Part shown: positions 6,765-12,443 of the stretch, in pieces
Position numbering within the stretch: position 1 is the stretch's first letter
Layout of the letters: each line of letters begins with the position of its first letter
Source: Eubacteriales bacterium
GTDB lineage: Bacteria; Bacillota; Clostridia; Christensenellales; SZUA-584
DNA length: 12,443 nt
Assembly (NCBI GenBank): GCA_028711205.1
Contig: JAQTSP010000054.1
Location: 1-12,443 of the forward strand
Reading direction: 5' to 3'
Translations under genes and position numbers: made by a program
Notes under the pieces: model-generated
What the model saw: the letters and a program-made list of their open reading frames with translations, nothing else
Databases searched by the model: none
Told to the model about the DNA's origin: nothing

Positions 6765-6838
6765 TGGCAGCGGAACTAGGATTCGAACCTAGACACTACG
6801 AGTCAGAGTCGCAGGTGCTACCGTTACACAATTCCGCT
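6765..6838 (-). tRNA. tRNA-Gln (anticodon CUG)
   Basis: A 74-nt cloverleaf on the minus strand has acceptor AGCGGAA pairing with TTCCGCT, discriminator G and an encoded CCA. The D-arm is GTGT/GCAC, the anticodon stem is TGCGA/TCGTA around loop CTCTGAC (anticodon CTG), and the T-arm is CTAGG/CCTAG with TTCGAAT. It reads CAG codons. The G discriminator and A-U first pair fit a bacterial glutamine tRNA. Its 5' end follows the putative 6S RNA by about 7 nt. Confidence 0.95.
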
Positions 6839-6845
6839 TTAAAAG

Positions 6846-7020
6846 TATCCCAAGGTGCCGTCCGCCGAAGTTTTAACACCCGCTCACAAAGCAGGTGGGT
6901 GCCATGCCAAAAGTTTCTGCCATCCCGTCAAGCGGGCCCGGCATCCGTTTTTATAGGACAAGAGCTCCCGTTCACATTCCGTAGGTTTAAAACAAGGGCG
7001 TTATCGCACACCGCAGGATA
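6846..7020 (-). ncRNA. ssrS: Probable 6S RNA (SsrS-like)
   Basis: This 175-nt stretch between the two tRNAs is non-coding and strongly structured. The two ends form a long closing stem: TATCCTG, then GGTGT and CG, pairs with CGG, CACC and TTGGGATA, with few mismatches. Inside lie an AT-rich opposed bubble (GTTTTAAACCTACGG on the 5' side, GTTAAAACTTCGG on the 3' side), a 7-bp hairpin CACCTGC/GCGGGTG on the 3' side, and a distal arm with TGCC-CCCG/CGGG-TGGCA. A closed stem, a central bubble and a terminal arm in 170-200 nt is the 6S plan, the RNA that mimics an open promoter and holds sigma-A RNA polymerase in stationary phase. The segments GTTTTAAACCTACGG and CGGACGGCACCTTGGGATA look to me like firmicute 6S sequences, from memory. 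Another structured RNA is the alternative. Confidence 0.62.
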
Positions 7021-7021
7021 G

Positions 7022-7098
7022 TGGTGGGGTTAATTGGGCTCGAACCAACGACCTCTACGATGTCAACGTAGCGCTCTAACCAGCTGAGCTATAACCCC
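7022..7098 (-). tRNA. tRNA-Val (anticodon GAC)
   Basis: A 77-nt minus-strand cloverleaf has acceptor GGGGTTA/TAACCCC, discriminator A and an encoded CCA. The D-arm is GCTC/GAGC, the anticodon stem is CTACG/CGTAG around TTGACAT (anticodon GAC), and the T-arm contains TTCGAGC. It reads valine GUC and GUU codons. The 6S-like RNA starts 1-2 nt after its CCA. Confidence 0.96.
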
Positions 7099-7158
7099 AA
7101 AAACCACAGGGGCGACGCTTTACGTCGTCGGTGACCCCGAAAAAATCCGCACTTCATA

Positions 7159-7186
7159 TTATACACAATCAAGCGATTAAATCAAT
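7159..7186 (-). promoter_or_regulatory. Promoter of the tRNA-Val / 6S / tRNA-Gln transcript
   Basis: On the minus strand -35 TTGATT (7181-7186), a 16-bp spacer and -10 TATAAT (7159-7164) point to the tRNAs. The -35 overlaps the stop region of the QueG-like gene. The leader of about 50 nt contains a hairpin, GGGG-CGACG pairing with CGTCG-CCCC (about 7107-7138), that would be removed by RNase P processing of tRNA-Val. Confidence 0.68.
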
Positions 7187-7856
7187 AGCTATTTCTGGAT
7201 TTGCCGTACGGACATACCGCAGCGCATATGCCGCAGACCGCGCCCCTTCCTATCATCGCGTACTTTTCTTTCATATGTTCCCTGCAAAGCGCGGCATCGA
7301 CAATGTCGTCCCTTGCACTGTTTTGCGTCCAGTGACTGCCGATGATGGCGCCGCAGGGACACGCACGCATGCACAGAGTACAATCGCCGCACCGTGACGT
7401 CTGTATGCCTTTGCCATGAAGCTTATGATCCGTCAGCACAGTCGCGAACCGTACCCTCGGGCCGTACTGCTCCGTCACAAAAAGCCCGCTTTTGCCGATA
7501 AAACCAAGCCCGGAAAGATTGGCCGCGGTCTTGTGGGAAAAGTCCCCGGCGGTCGCGGCGCTGTTTGTCGTCTGCGAGGCCGGTATCGCCACGGCGTTAT
7601 ATCCATGCCGCCCAAGATATATGACACATTTGAGTGCGCACATGTCAAGAAATGCATTCGCCGTCCTGTAATGATGAAAATAGATTTTTGTGGGCCCATG
7701 AACAACATCTTGCATCACCGCGTCCGAAAGGCGCACTCCCAGCGTGACTGCATACGGCGTTGATGCAAATTGATCCGGCACATAGCCCGTAACATCTGAC
7801 GTCCCGAAAACGTCGATGCCCTCCCGAACCATCATTTTTCTTAGTGTGTTCATCAT
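7182..7856 (-). CDS. QueG-like double [4Fe-4S] cluster protein (short epoxyqueuosine reductase homologue)
   Basis: It is related to epoxyqueuosine reductase QueG, a cobalamin-dependent Fe-S enzyme of tRNA queuosine synthesis. It has only 224 residues, against about 380 for full QueG, and lacks the C-terminal HEAT-repeat part. Shared features are the IYFHHYRTANAFLD segment, HKTAANLSGLGFIGKSGLFVTEQYGP with RVRFATVLTD, and two ferredoxin-like cysteine clusters: CGDCTLCMRACP (about residues 157-168) and CGICAAVCP near the C-terminus, with an extra Cys (ALCREH) between. Such short paralogues are common in Clostridia and their substrate is not established, so I give no gene symbol. AAGGGAAAGAG precedes the start, where two ATGs are adjacent. 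It is divergent from the DUF4364 gene and its end overlaps the tRNA promoter. Confidence 0.78.
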   Translation of the reverse strand: MMNTLRKMMVREGIDVFGTSDVTGYVPDQFASTPYAVTLGVRLSDAVMQDVVHGPTKIYFHHYRTANAFLDMCALKCVIYLGRHGYNAVAIPASQTTNSAATAGDFSHKTAANLSGLGFIGKSGLFVTEQYGPRVRFATVLTDHKLHGKGIQTSRCGDCTLCMRACPCGAIIGSHWTQNSARDDIVDAALCREHMKEKYAMIGRGAVCGICAAVCPYGKSRNSY

Positions 7857-7932
7857 TCTCTTTCCCTTGATACAATATATTGATTATTTCTTTATATAGG
7901 ATACCATATTTGCTGTACTATCGCAAAAAATG

Positions 7933-7941
7933 TGGTATAAT
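7933..7941 (+). promoter_or_regulatory. Extended -10 promoter for the DUF4364 gene
   Basis: TGGTATAAT (-10 TATAAT at 7936-7941 with the upstream TG dinucleotide) lies 29 bp before the start codon. No good -35 is seen at 16-18 bp, which is acceptable for an extended -10 promoter. Confidence 0.6.
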
Positions 7942-7970
7942 ATAAATGATAAAGCGCGTGGAGGCATATA

Positions 7971-8489
7971 ATGAGGATAGAAGCCATCGCTCAAAACAAA
8001 TTGCTCATTTTATATCTGCTGAAAACGATCAATATTCAGCTGTCCGAGCTGCAGATACTCCGAATCGTTACGGACAACGGCTGGCTGAATTATTTTGATT
8101 TAAAAGAATGCATGTTCGAGCTGATCGAGAGCAACCTTGTTGAACAGCGGGAAACACCAAACGGCACTTTCTTTGCCATTACCGAGCTTGGACGCGACAC
8201 GCTGTTTTCTCTTGAGAAAGAGCTGCTCAACTCGCAGCGGAAAGCGATCGACGCATATTGCACCGCCAACAGGGATGATCTGCGGCTAGAAACAGAGCTG
8301 TTTGCGGATTATATCAAGATCGACGAGGGCGAATATAAGGTAATGCTCAGAGTGCTTGAAAACCAGGTGCCCGTATTTGAACTGAATCTGATCATATATT
8401 CGCAACATTCCGCTGAAGCGTTCATAAACAAATGGAAAAAAGTCGCGCCAAAGATTTATAAGGATACTTACGACAGCTTATCAGAATAA
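7971..8489 (+). CDS. DUF4364 family winged-helix protein
   Basis: The protein has 172 residues and resembles the DUF4364 family of Clostridia, small cytoplasmic proteins with an N-terminal winged-helix domain. The opening (AIAQNKLLILYLLKTINIQLSELQILRIV) matches the family start, followed by NGWLNYFDLKECMFELIESNLVEQ and FFAITELGRDTLFSLE, which form the wHTH and its wing (about 5-80). The rest is an alpha/beta region ending FELNLIIYSQHSAEAFINKWKKVAPKIYKDTYDSL. GGAGG lies 6 nt upstream of the ATG. It is probably a transcription regulator, but targets and signal are unknown. It is a single gene, divergent from the QueG-like gene. Confidence 0.82.
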   Translation: MRIEAIAQNKLLILYLLKTINIQLSELQILRIVTDNGWLNYFDLKECMFELIESNLVEQRETPNGTFFAITELGRDTLFSLEKELLNSQRKAIDAYCTANRDDLRLETELFADYIKIDEGEYKVMLRVLENQVPVFELNLIIYSQHSAEAFINKWKKVAPKIYKDTYDSLSE

Positions 8490-8671
8490 TTTTCGCCGGA
8501 TACCTTCGCATGCCATAAAAGCGTTTGTTTATACTCATTTTAACGAATCACATATAGGACGCCCGCCTATATCCGCCCTTTGGAATAAGGCCACATTGGT
8601 CATGTTTGGGACAGGTTCTTGTCTTCCCTTAACTCTCAATTTTTGATATGCATGACATTACCCACATGTCT
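8490..8671. other. Convergent intergenic region with a short inverted repeat
   Basis: This 182-bp gap lies between the convergent DUF4364 gene and cobT. It contains ATATAGG (8552-8558) and CCTATAT (8566-8572), perfect 7-bp arms with a GC-rich 7-nt loop. A T-tract is lacking, so I do not call a terminator. Further right, GGGACAGG and TTGTCTTCCC form an imperfect inverted pair of unknown meaning. No coding potential is seen. Confidence 0.4.
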
Positions 8672-9730
8672 TTATCCCCTGATATCCACCAGCTTTGACG
8701 CGTCGATCTTCGCCTCGGCAAACGTGCCCATGTTTTGCATCATGGCAATACTCGCGTCGAGCAGATGAAACATCAGCGGGCATCCGCTGCCTTCGCCAAG
8801 GCGCATCTGAAGCGCAAGCGGCGCATCCAGCCCCAGCGCGTCCATCACCGTTTCAAAACCCGGCTCCGTGCTTTGATGCGACGCAAACATGTACCCGGTG
8901 ACGAGAGGGTTCATTCTGCTTGCAGCAAGCGCCGCCGTCGCGGAGATAAACCCGTCGACAACGACGGCCATCTGTTTATACGCAGCGCCGATAAAAAATC
9001 CCGTCATCGCTGCGATATCGTATCCGCCAAGCTTTGAGAGAACGTCCAGCACGTTGTTTTTATCGGGATGGTTGACTTCAATGGCGCGCGCGACCACACT
9101 GGTCTTTTTTTCGAGCTGTTCATCCGAAATGCCCGCGCCACGGCCCACAACTTTGCAGGGTTCCGTATCTGTCAGCACGCTCACCACAGCTGCCGACGTC
9201 GTGGTGTTGCATATGCCCATCTCGCCGCACCCGACAACGCGGTAGCCTTTGCCCCAAAGCGACTCGGCGGCGTCGATCCCGTGCGCAATCGCCTGCACAG
9301 CCTGCCCGATATCCATCGCCGCGCCTTTCGCGATGCTGTGCGTACCGTCGCCTATGCGCCTGTTTTCTATGCCTTTGCCGCCTTCAAACCCTTTGATGCC
9401 CATGTCATATACGAAGACATCCGCGCCGGCGCTGGACGCAAAAACATTGATGCCCGTCAGCCCCTTTGTCATGTTGATGGCCTGCATCGCGGTCACGCTT
9501 TGCGGAACAGGCGTAATGCCCTCTTCCCAGACGCCGTTGTCCGCGGCAAAAACTGCCACCGCTTTTTTCAGCGCCGGTATGTTCCATTTGCCGAAAATCC
9601 CTGCCAGCTTAACCGCGTAGTCTTCCAGCAGCCCAAGACTTCCGATCGGTTTAACGAGGCTGTCGACACGCTCTCTTGCCTTAGCTTTTGCCAGATCCGA
9701 CGGGTGCTTGATATTTATTATTCTTTTCAC
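8672..9730 (-). CDS. cobT: Nicotinate-nucleotide--dimethylbenzimidazole phosphoribosyltransferase
   Basis: It activates the lower-ligand base of cobalamin: nicotinate mononucleotide plus dimethylbenzimidazole gives alpha-ribazole phosphate and nicotinate. The 352 residues match the family length. Motifs in order are LVKPIGSLGLLEDYA near residue 26, VFAADNGVWEEGITPVPQSVT near 60, GCGEMGICNTTTSAA near 168, VGRGAGIS, GGYDIAAMTGFFIGAA, VVDGFISATAALAA, FASHQSTEPG, and RLGEGSG with the catalytic Glu at about residue 313. All key parts are intact. The start is GTG, with AAGGAG placed 6 nt before it. The usual partners CobS, CobU and CobC are not next to it, so it may serve salvage or remodelling of corrinoids. 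The upstream gap is too short for a cobalamin riboswitch. Confidence 0.96.
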   Translation of the reverse strand: MKRIINIKHPSDLAKAKARERVDSLVKPIGSLGLLEDYAVKLAGIFGKWNIPALKKAVAVFAADNGVWEEGITPVPQSVTAMQAINMTKGLTGINVFASSAGADVFVYDMGIKGFEGGKGIENRRIGDGTHSIAKGAAMDIGQAVQAIAHGIDAAESLWGKGYRVVGCGEMGICNTTTSAAVVSVLTDTEPCKVVGRGAGISDEQLEKKTSVVARAIEVNHPDKNNVLDVLSKLGGYDIAAMTGFFIGAAYKQMAVVVDGFISATAALAASRMNPLVTGYMFASHQSTEPGFETVMDALGLDAPLALQMRLGEGSGCPLMFHLLDASIAMMQNMGTFAEAKIDASKLVDIRG

Positions 9731-9756
9731 GGCAGGCTCCTTATCGCTTTTTCACA

Positions 9757-9785
9757 ATTCTACATCAGACCACACCCTATTTCAA
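9757..9785 (-). promoter_or_regulatory. Promoter of cobT
   Basis: On the minus strand -35 TTGAAA (9780-9785) and -10 TAGAAT (9757-9762) are separated by 17 bp. The -10 lies 26 bp before the GTG start of cobT. Confidence 0.65.
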
Positions 9786-9805
9786 TGCCGGTGGTGAATT
9801 TATAC

Positions 9806-9834
9806 TTTTCATATTTTTATGATGATGCTATAAT
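9806..9834 (+). promoter_or_regulatory. Promoter of nfnAB
   Basis: A -10 TATAAT (9829-9834) with an extended TG (TGCTATAAT), 17 bp from a weak -35 TTTTCA (9806-9811), points to nfnA, with a leader of about 50 nt. It is back to back with the cobT promoter. Confidence 0.6.
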
Positions 9835-9891
9835 CTTAACTGAATGTAAAAAAAATAGTCAGTTATGCTAACAAAAAAGGAGTATGGGACA

Positions 9892-10722
9892 TTGTTTAAA
9901 ATTCTTAAAAAAAGAACGCTGAGCGAACAGGTCAAACTCATGGTGATAGACGCTCCGCTCATTGCAAAAAAAGCCGAGGCGGGTCAGTTTATTATTCTTC
10001 GCGTCAACGAAAAGGGCGAGCGCATTCCTCTCACGATCGCGGATTATGACCGAAGCGCCGGCACGGTTACGATCATCTTTCAGGAAGTCGGAAAAACAAC
10101 GATGCTTCTTGGCACATTGAATGAAGGCGACAGCCTTGCGGATGTTGTGGGGCCTTTGGGAAACGCATCCCACTTTGATAGCAACATAAAAAAGGCCGCG
10201 GTGATCGGCGGCGGGCTTGGCAGCGCGATCGCATATCCCCAGGCAAAGAAGCTGCATGCGATGGGCGTGGATGTCACAAGCATCGTCGGATTCCGCAACA
10301 AGGAGCTGATCATACTTGAAGACGAGATCCGCGCCGTCTCAAAAAAACTGATCGTGACAACGGACGACGGCAGCAACGGCAACAAGGGCTTTGTCACGGA
10401 TGCGCTGAAACAAGAAATCGAATCGGGCGAAAAATTTGATCTGGTCATCGCGATCGGCCCTCTTATTATGATGAAGTTTGTCTCAAAGCTGACGAAAGAA
10501 TACGGCATCAAAACGATGATCAGTATGAATCCCGTGATGATCGACGGCACGGGCATGTGCGGCGTATGCCGTGTCACCGTCGCCGGCAAAACGAAATTTG
10601 CCTGTATCGACGGGCCGGATTTCGACGGCCATGAGGTCGATTTTGACGAGGCGATGAGAAGGCAGACGATGTATAAAAAGCATGAGGAAGAATCATGCAA
10701 CCTTTTTAAGGGGGTCAGATAA
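9892..10722 (+). CDS. nfnA: NADH-dependent reduced ferredoxin:NADP+ oxidoreductase, small subunit (NfnA)
   Basis: This is the small FAD and [2Fe-2S] subunit of the electron-bifurcating NfnAB transhydrogenase, which couples NADH and reduced ferredoxin to NADP+ reduction. The 276 residues show the ferredoxin-NADP reductase fold: RIPLTI for FAD at 44-49, the nucleotide-binding GGGLGSA at 106-112, and a C-terminal cluster site with Cys223, Cys226 and Cys238 plus Asp218 (IDGTGMCGVC). This fits the unusual three-Cys, one-Asp [2Fe-2S] ligation known for NfnA. I chose the TTG at 9892: AAGGAG at 9877-9882 is 9 nt upstream, and the protein then begins MFKIL as in relatives. The ATG at 9865 has no ribosome binding site and would place the AAGGAG inside the gene. 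The stop overlaps the nfnB start by 1 nt. It can also be annotated as sulfide dehydrogenase subunit B. Confidence 0.88.
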   Translation: MFKILKKRTLSEQVKLMVIDAPLIAKKAEAGQFIILRVNEKGERIPLTIADYDRSAGTVTIIFQEVGKTTMLLGTLNEGDSLADVVGPLGNASHFDSNIKKAAVIGGGLGSAIAYPQAKKLHAMGVDVTSIVGFRNKELIILEDEIRAVSKKLIVTTDDGSNGNKGFVTDALKQEIESGEKFDLVIAIGPLIMMKFVSKLTKEYGIKTMISMNPVMIDGTGMCGVCRVTVAGKTKFACIDGPDFDGHEVDFDEAMRRQTMYKKHEEESCNLFKGVR

Positions 10723-12119
10723 TGGCACAGCGCAATATGGACAGCAAAAAAACGGCAATGCCCGAGCAGGACGCGAAAAAAAGAGCCGCCAACTTTGAAG
10801 AAGTGGCTTTGGGATACACCGAAGATATGGCGAAAAACGAAGCGATGCGCTGTCTCCAGTGCAAAAACCAGCCTTGTGTCGCCGGATGCCCGGTCAATGT
10901 TCAGATCCCCGATTTTATCAAACTGATCGGCGAAGGGAAATACGTGGAAGCTTATGACAAGATCCGCGAAACAAACGGCCTTCCCGCTGTATGCGGACGC
11001 GTGTGTCCGCAGGAAACGCAGTGCGAAGAGCGCTGTGTAAGGGGTATCAAAGGCGAACCAGTCGGCATCGGCAGACTCGAACGTTTCTGCTCCGACTACG
11101 CGATCGCCAAAGGCGCAAAGCCGACGGAGTGCGCATCCGCTACCGGCAAAAAAGCGGCCGTCATCGGCTCCGGGCCGGCCGGCCTCACGTGCGCCGCAGA
11201 CCTTGCCAAAGCCGGCGTCGATGTGACGGTGTTCGAGGCGTTCCATATACCCGGCGGCGTGCTTGTCTATGGCATACCCGAGTTCAGGCTGCCAAAGGCG
11301 CTTGTTCAAAAAGAAATCGACGCGCTCAAAGCCATGGGCGTCAAGATCGAGACCGATATGGTGATGGGGCGCGTGCTGACGATCGACGAACTCAAAGAGA
11401 TGGGATATGATACGATATTCATCGGTACGGGCGCCGGGCTGCCCAGCTTTATGCACATACCGGGCGAGAATTACAACGGCGTCTATTCCGCCAATGAGTT
11501 TTTGACACGCATCAATCTGATGAAAGGCTATAAGTTCCCGGAATACGACACGCCCGTCCGGCGCCATAAGAATCTGGCCGTCATCGGCGGCGGCAACGTC
11601 GCGATGGACTCCGCGCGGTGCGCAAAACGGCTGGGCGCGGATAACGTCTATATCGTCTACCGCAGAAGCGAAGCGGAGATGCCGGCCCGGAATGAAGAGA
11701 TCGAACACGCCAAAGAAGAGGGCATCGTGTTCTCGTTCCTCGTCAGTCCGACGGCGATTCTCGGCAACAGCGACGGGTACGTCACCGGCATGACGCTGCA
11801 GAAGATGGAACTGGGCGAGCCGGACAGCTCTGGCAGGCGCCGGCCTGTGCCGATAGAAGGCTCGGAGTATGACATCGAACTCGACGCGGTCGTCGTCGCG
11901 ATCGGCCAGAGCCCGAATCCGCTGCTCAGGAAAGCCACGCCCGGGCTCAAAGCCCAAAGCTGGGGCGGCATCATCGCCGATGAGCAAACGGGCGCCACGT
12001 CGATCGAGGGCGTTTATGCGGGCGGCGACGCGGTATCCGGCGCGGCCACGGTCATACTCGCGATGGGCGCGGGCAAGACCGCCGCAAAAGCGATGCTCGA
12101 ATATATGGACAAGAAATAG
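10722..12119 (+). CDS. nfnB: NADH-dependent reduced ferredoxin:NADP+ oxidoreductase, large subunit (NfnB, GltD-like)
   Basis: This is the large subunit carrying the bifurcating FAD and the NADPH site. The 465 residues resemble the glutamate synthase small chain. Eight N-terminal cysteines (44, 47, 52, 56, 91, 95, 101, 105) in CLQCKNQPCVAGCP and CGRVCPQETQCEERC can bind two [4Fe-4S] clusters. The FAD Rossmann motif is AVIGSGPAGL (147-156), followed by GGVLVYGIPEFRLPK. The NADPH motif is AVIGGGNVAMDSAR (286-299) with YRRSEAEMPA, and the C-terminal FAD motif is GVYAGGDAVSGAATVI. The ATG overlaps the nfnA stop (TAATG), which suggests translational coupling. It is often annotated as glutamate synthase (gltA), but without a large glutamate synthase subunit and with NfnA directly upstream, NfnB is the better reading. 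A terminator follows 11 nt after the stop. Confidence 0.92.
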   Translation: MAQRNMDSKKTAMPEQDAKKRAANFEEVALGYTEDMAKNEAMRCLQCKNQPCVAGCPVNVQIPDFIKLIGEGKYVEAYDKIRETNGLPAVCGRVCPQETQCEERCVRGIKGEPVGIGRLERFCSDYAIAKGAKPTECASATGKKAAVIGSGPAGLTCAADLAKAGVDVTVFEAFHIPGGVLVYGIPEFRLPKALVQKEIDALKAMGVKIETDMVMGRVLTIDELKEMGYDTIFIGTGAGLPSFMHIPGENYNGVYSANEFLTRINLMKGYKFPEYDTPVRRHKNLAVIGGGNVAMDSARCAKRLGADNVYIVYRRSEAEMPARNEEIEHAKEEGIVFSFLVSPTAILGNSDGYVTGMTLQKMELGEPDSSGRRRPVPIEGSEYDIELDAVVVAIGQSPNPLLRKATPGLKAQSWGGIIADEQTGATSIEGVYAGGDAVSGAATVILAMGAGKTAAKAMLEYMDKK

Positions 12120-12130
12120 AATGGTATAAA

Positions 12131-12168
12131 AAAGAGCCTTCCGTATTTTTTGCAGGAGGCTCTTTTTT
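12131..12168 (+). terminator. Rho-independent terminator of nfnAB
   Basis: AAAGAGCC-TTCC pairs with GG-AGGCTCTTTTTT around a loop of about 11 nt with one bulged base, followed by a run of six T. It begins shortly after the nfnB stop. The A-run on the 5' side would let it work on the minus strand as well. Confidence 0.88.
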
Positions 12169-12318
12169 ACTACAAAAGATTCAAAAAACTTATTCTATGA
12201 TTTCATAATGGTTGACGCTTTAGCTTAAGAAAATATTAATCAGCTCATTTCTGGAACGGGTATGATAGTATCGGACCAGCAAAAAATCTTTAACCTTAAC
12301 TACAAAATATTTTTTCTG

Positions 12319-12338
12319 TTGTTCGTTATAACGAACAA
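12319..12338. promoter_or_regulatory. Perfect 20-bp palindrome, likely operator
   Basis: TTGTTCGTTA is followed directly by its exact reverse complement. It lies 68 bp before the start of the gene at the right edge and 3 bp upstream of a possible -35 TTGAAT (12342-12347), with -10 TATATG at 12365-12370 (17 bp spacer). This size and symmetry fit a dimeric repressor or activator site of the TetR or MarR kind. The rest of 12169-12406 is AT-rich with no other feature I can name. Confidence 0.6.
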
Positions 12339-12406
12339 TTATTGAATTTTTATATGTTAAAATTTATATGGTGCTTATCAAAATACCGAACAAACAGGAG
12401 ATAACA

Positions 12407-12443
12407 ATGAATATAGAAGAAAAAAACAAACGGCAAATGGCCA
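12407..12443 (+). CDS. Start of an unidentified gene (partial)
   Basis: An ATG at 12407, with AGGAG at 12396-12400 and 6 nt spacing, opens a frame reading MNIEEKNKRQMA to the window edge. The ribosome binding site and the upstream palindrome support a real gene. Twelve residues are too few to assign a family. A regulator that binds the palindrome upstream of its own gene would be a natural guess, but nothing in the residues shows it. Confidence 0.6.
   Translation, partial: MNIEEKNKRQMA

Noticed and set aside
6671..7021. A 116-codon plus-strand frame starting MICVQNVSN
   Set aside because: It runs antisense through the terminator, tRNA-Gln and the 6S-like RNA; the peptide from the tRNA complement is a common annotation artefact.
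9068..9871. A 267-codon plus-strand frame opposite cobT
   Set aside because: It is antisense to cobT, which has all family motifs, and it has no ribosome binding site or known motif.
9731..9891. Possible cobalamin riboswitch before cobT
   Set aside because: The gap is short and holds two back-to-back promoters; no B12-box-like sequence or room for the long aptamer was seen.
10080..11987. A 635-codon open frame on the minus strand opposite nfnA and nfnB
   Set aside because: It runs antisense to two clearly conserved genes, has no recognisable domain and is rich in Arg, His, Ala and Phe as expected for a shadow frame in GC-rich coding DNA.

Overview
The window looks like the chromosome of an anaerobic, low- to mid-GC Firmicute, most likely a member of the Clostridia. 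Supporting signs are strong AGGAG-type ribosome binding sites, a DUF4364 regulator, a short QueG-like double [4Fe-4S] protein and an NfnAB electron-bifurcating oxidoreductase pair. No species can be named from the sequence alone.

Left part (1-5946): an AT-rich, accessory-looking carbohydrate locus in two divergent transcription units. The leftward unit reads deoC-like aldolase, KDPG aldolase, KDG kinase, then an RbsC-type ABC sugar permease that runs off the left edge. The rightward unit reads an FGGY sugar kinase followed by a GntR/UTRA regulator. The 383-bp region between them holds good sigma-A-type promoters for both directions and a perfect 8-7-8 inverted repeat just downstream of the leftward -10 box, a likely operator. 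KDG kinase and KDPG aldolase together convert 2-keto-3-deoxygluconate to pyruvate and glyceraldehyde-3-phosphate. The FGGY kinase and the DeoC-like aldolase do not fit simply into that route, so the substrate is open.

Middle (5947-7098): a graveyard of mobile DNA followed by an RNA gene cluster. On the minus strand lie an IS21 IstA fragment, then an IS200-type TnpA C-terminal fragment whose catalytic tyrosine position reads Phe, with two related hairpins just past its stop. Next come a tandem TGTGTCCAA repeat, a terminator, tRNA-Gln(CUG), a 6S-like structured RNA and tRNA-Val(GAC). The RNAs are packed with about 1-7 nt between them behind one promoter, so the putative 6S RNA seems to be part of a tRNA operon. 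The 3' end of tRNA-Gln faces the AT-rich accessory side, as expected for an island boundary.

Right part (7182-12119): visibly more GC-rich, core-looking genes. These are the QueG-like Fe-S protein, a divergent DUF4364 winged-helix protein, cobT (lower-ligand activation for cobalamin), and the divergent nfnA-nfnB operon (NADH, NADPH and ferredoxin coupling), closed by a strong terminator. After that the DNA becomes AT-rich again. It carries a perfect 20-bp palindrome and the first 12 codons of an unidentified gene that leaves the window.
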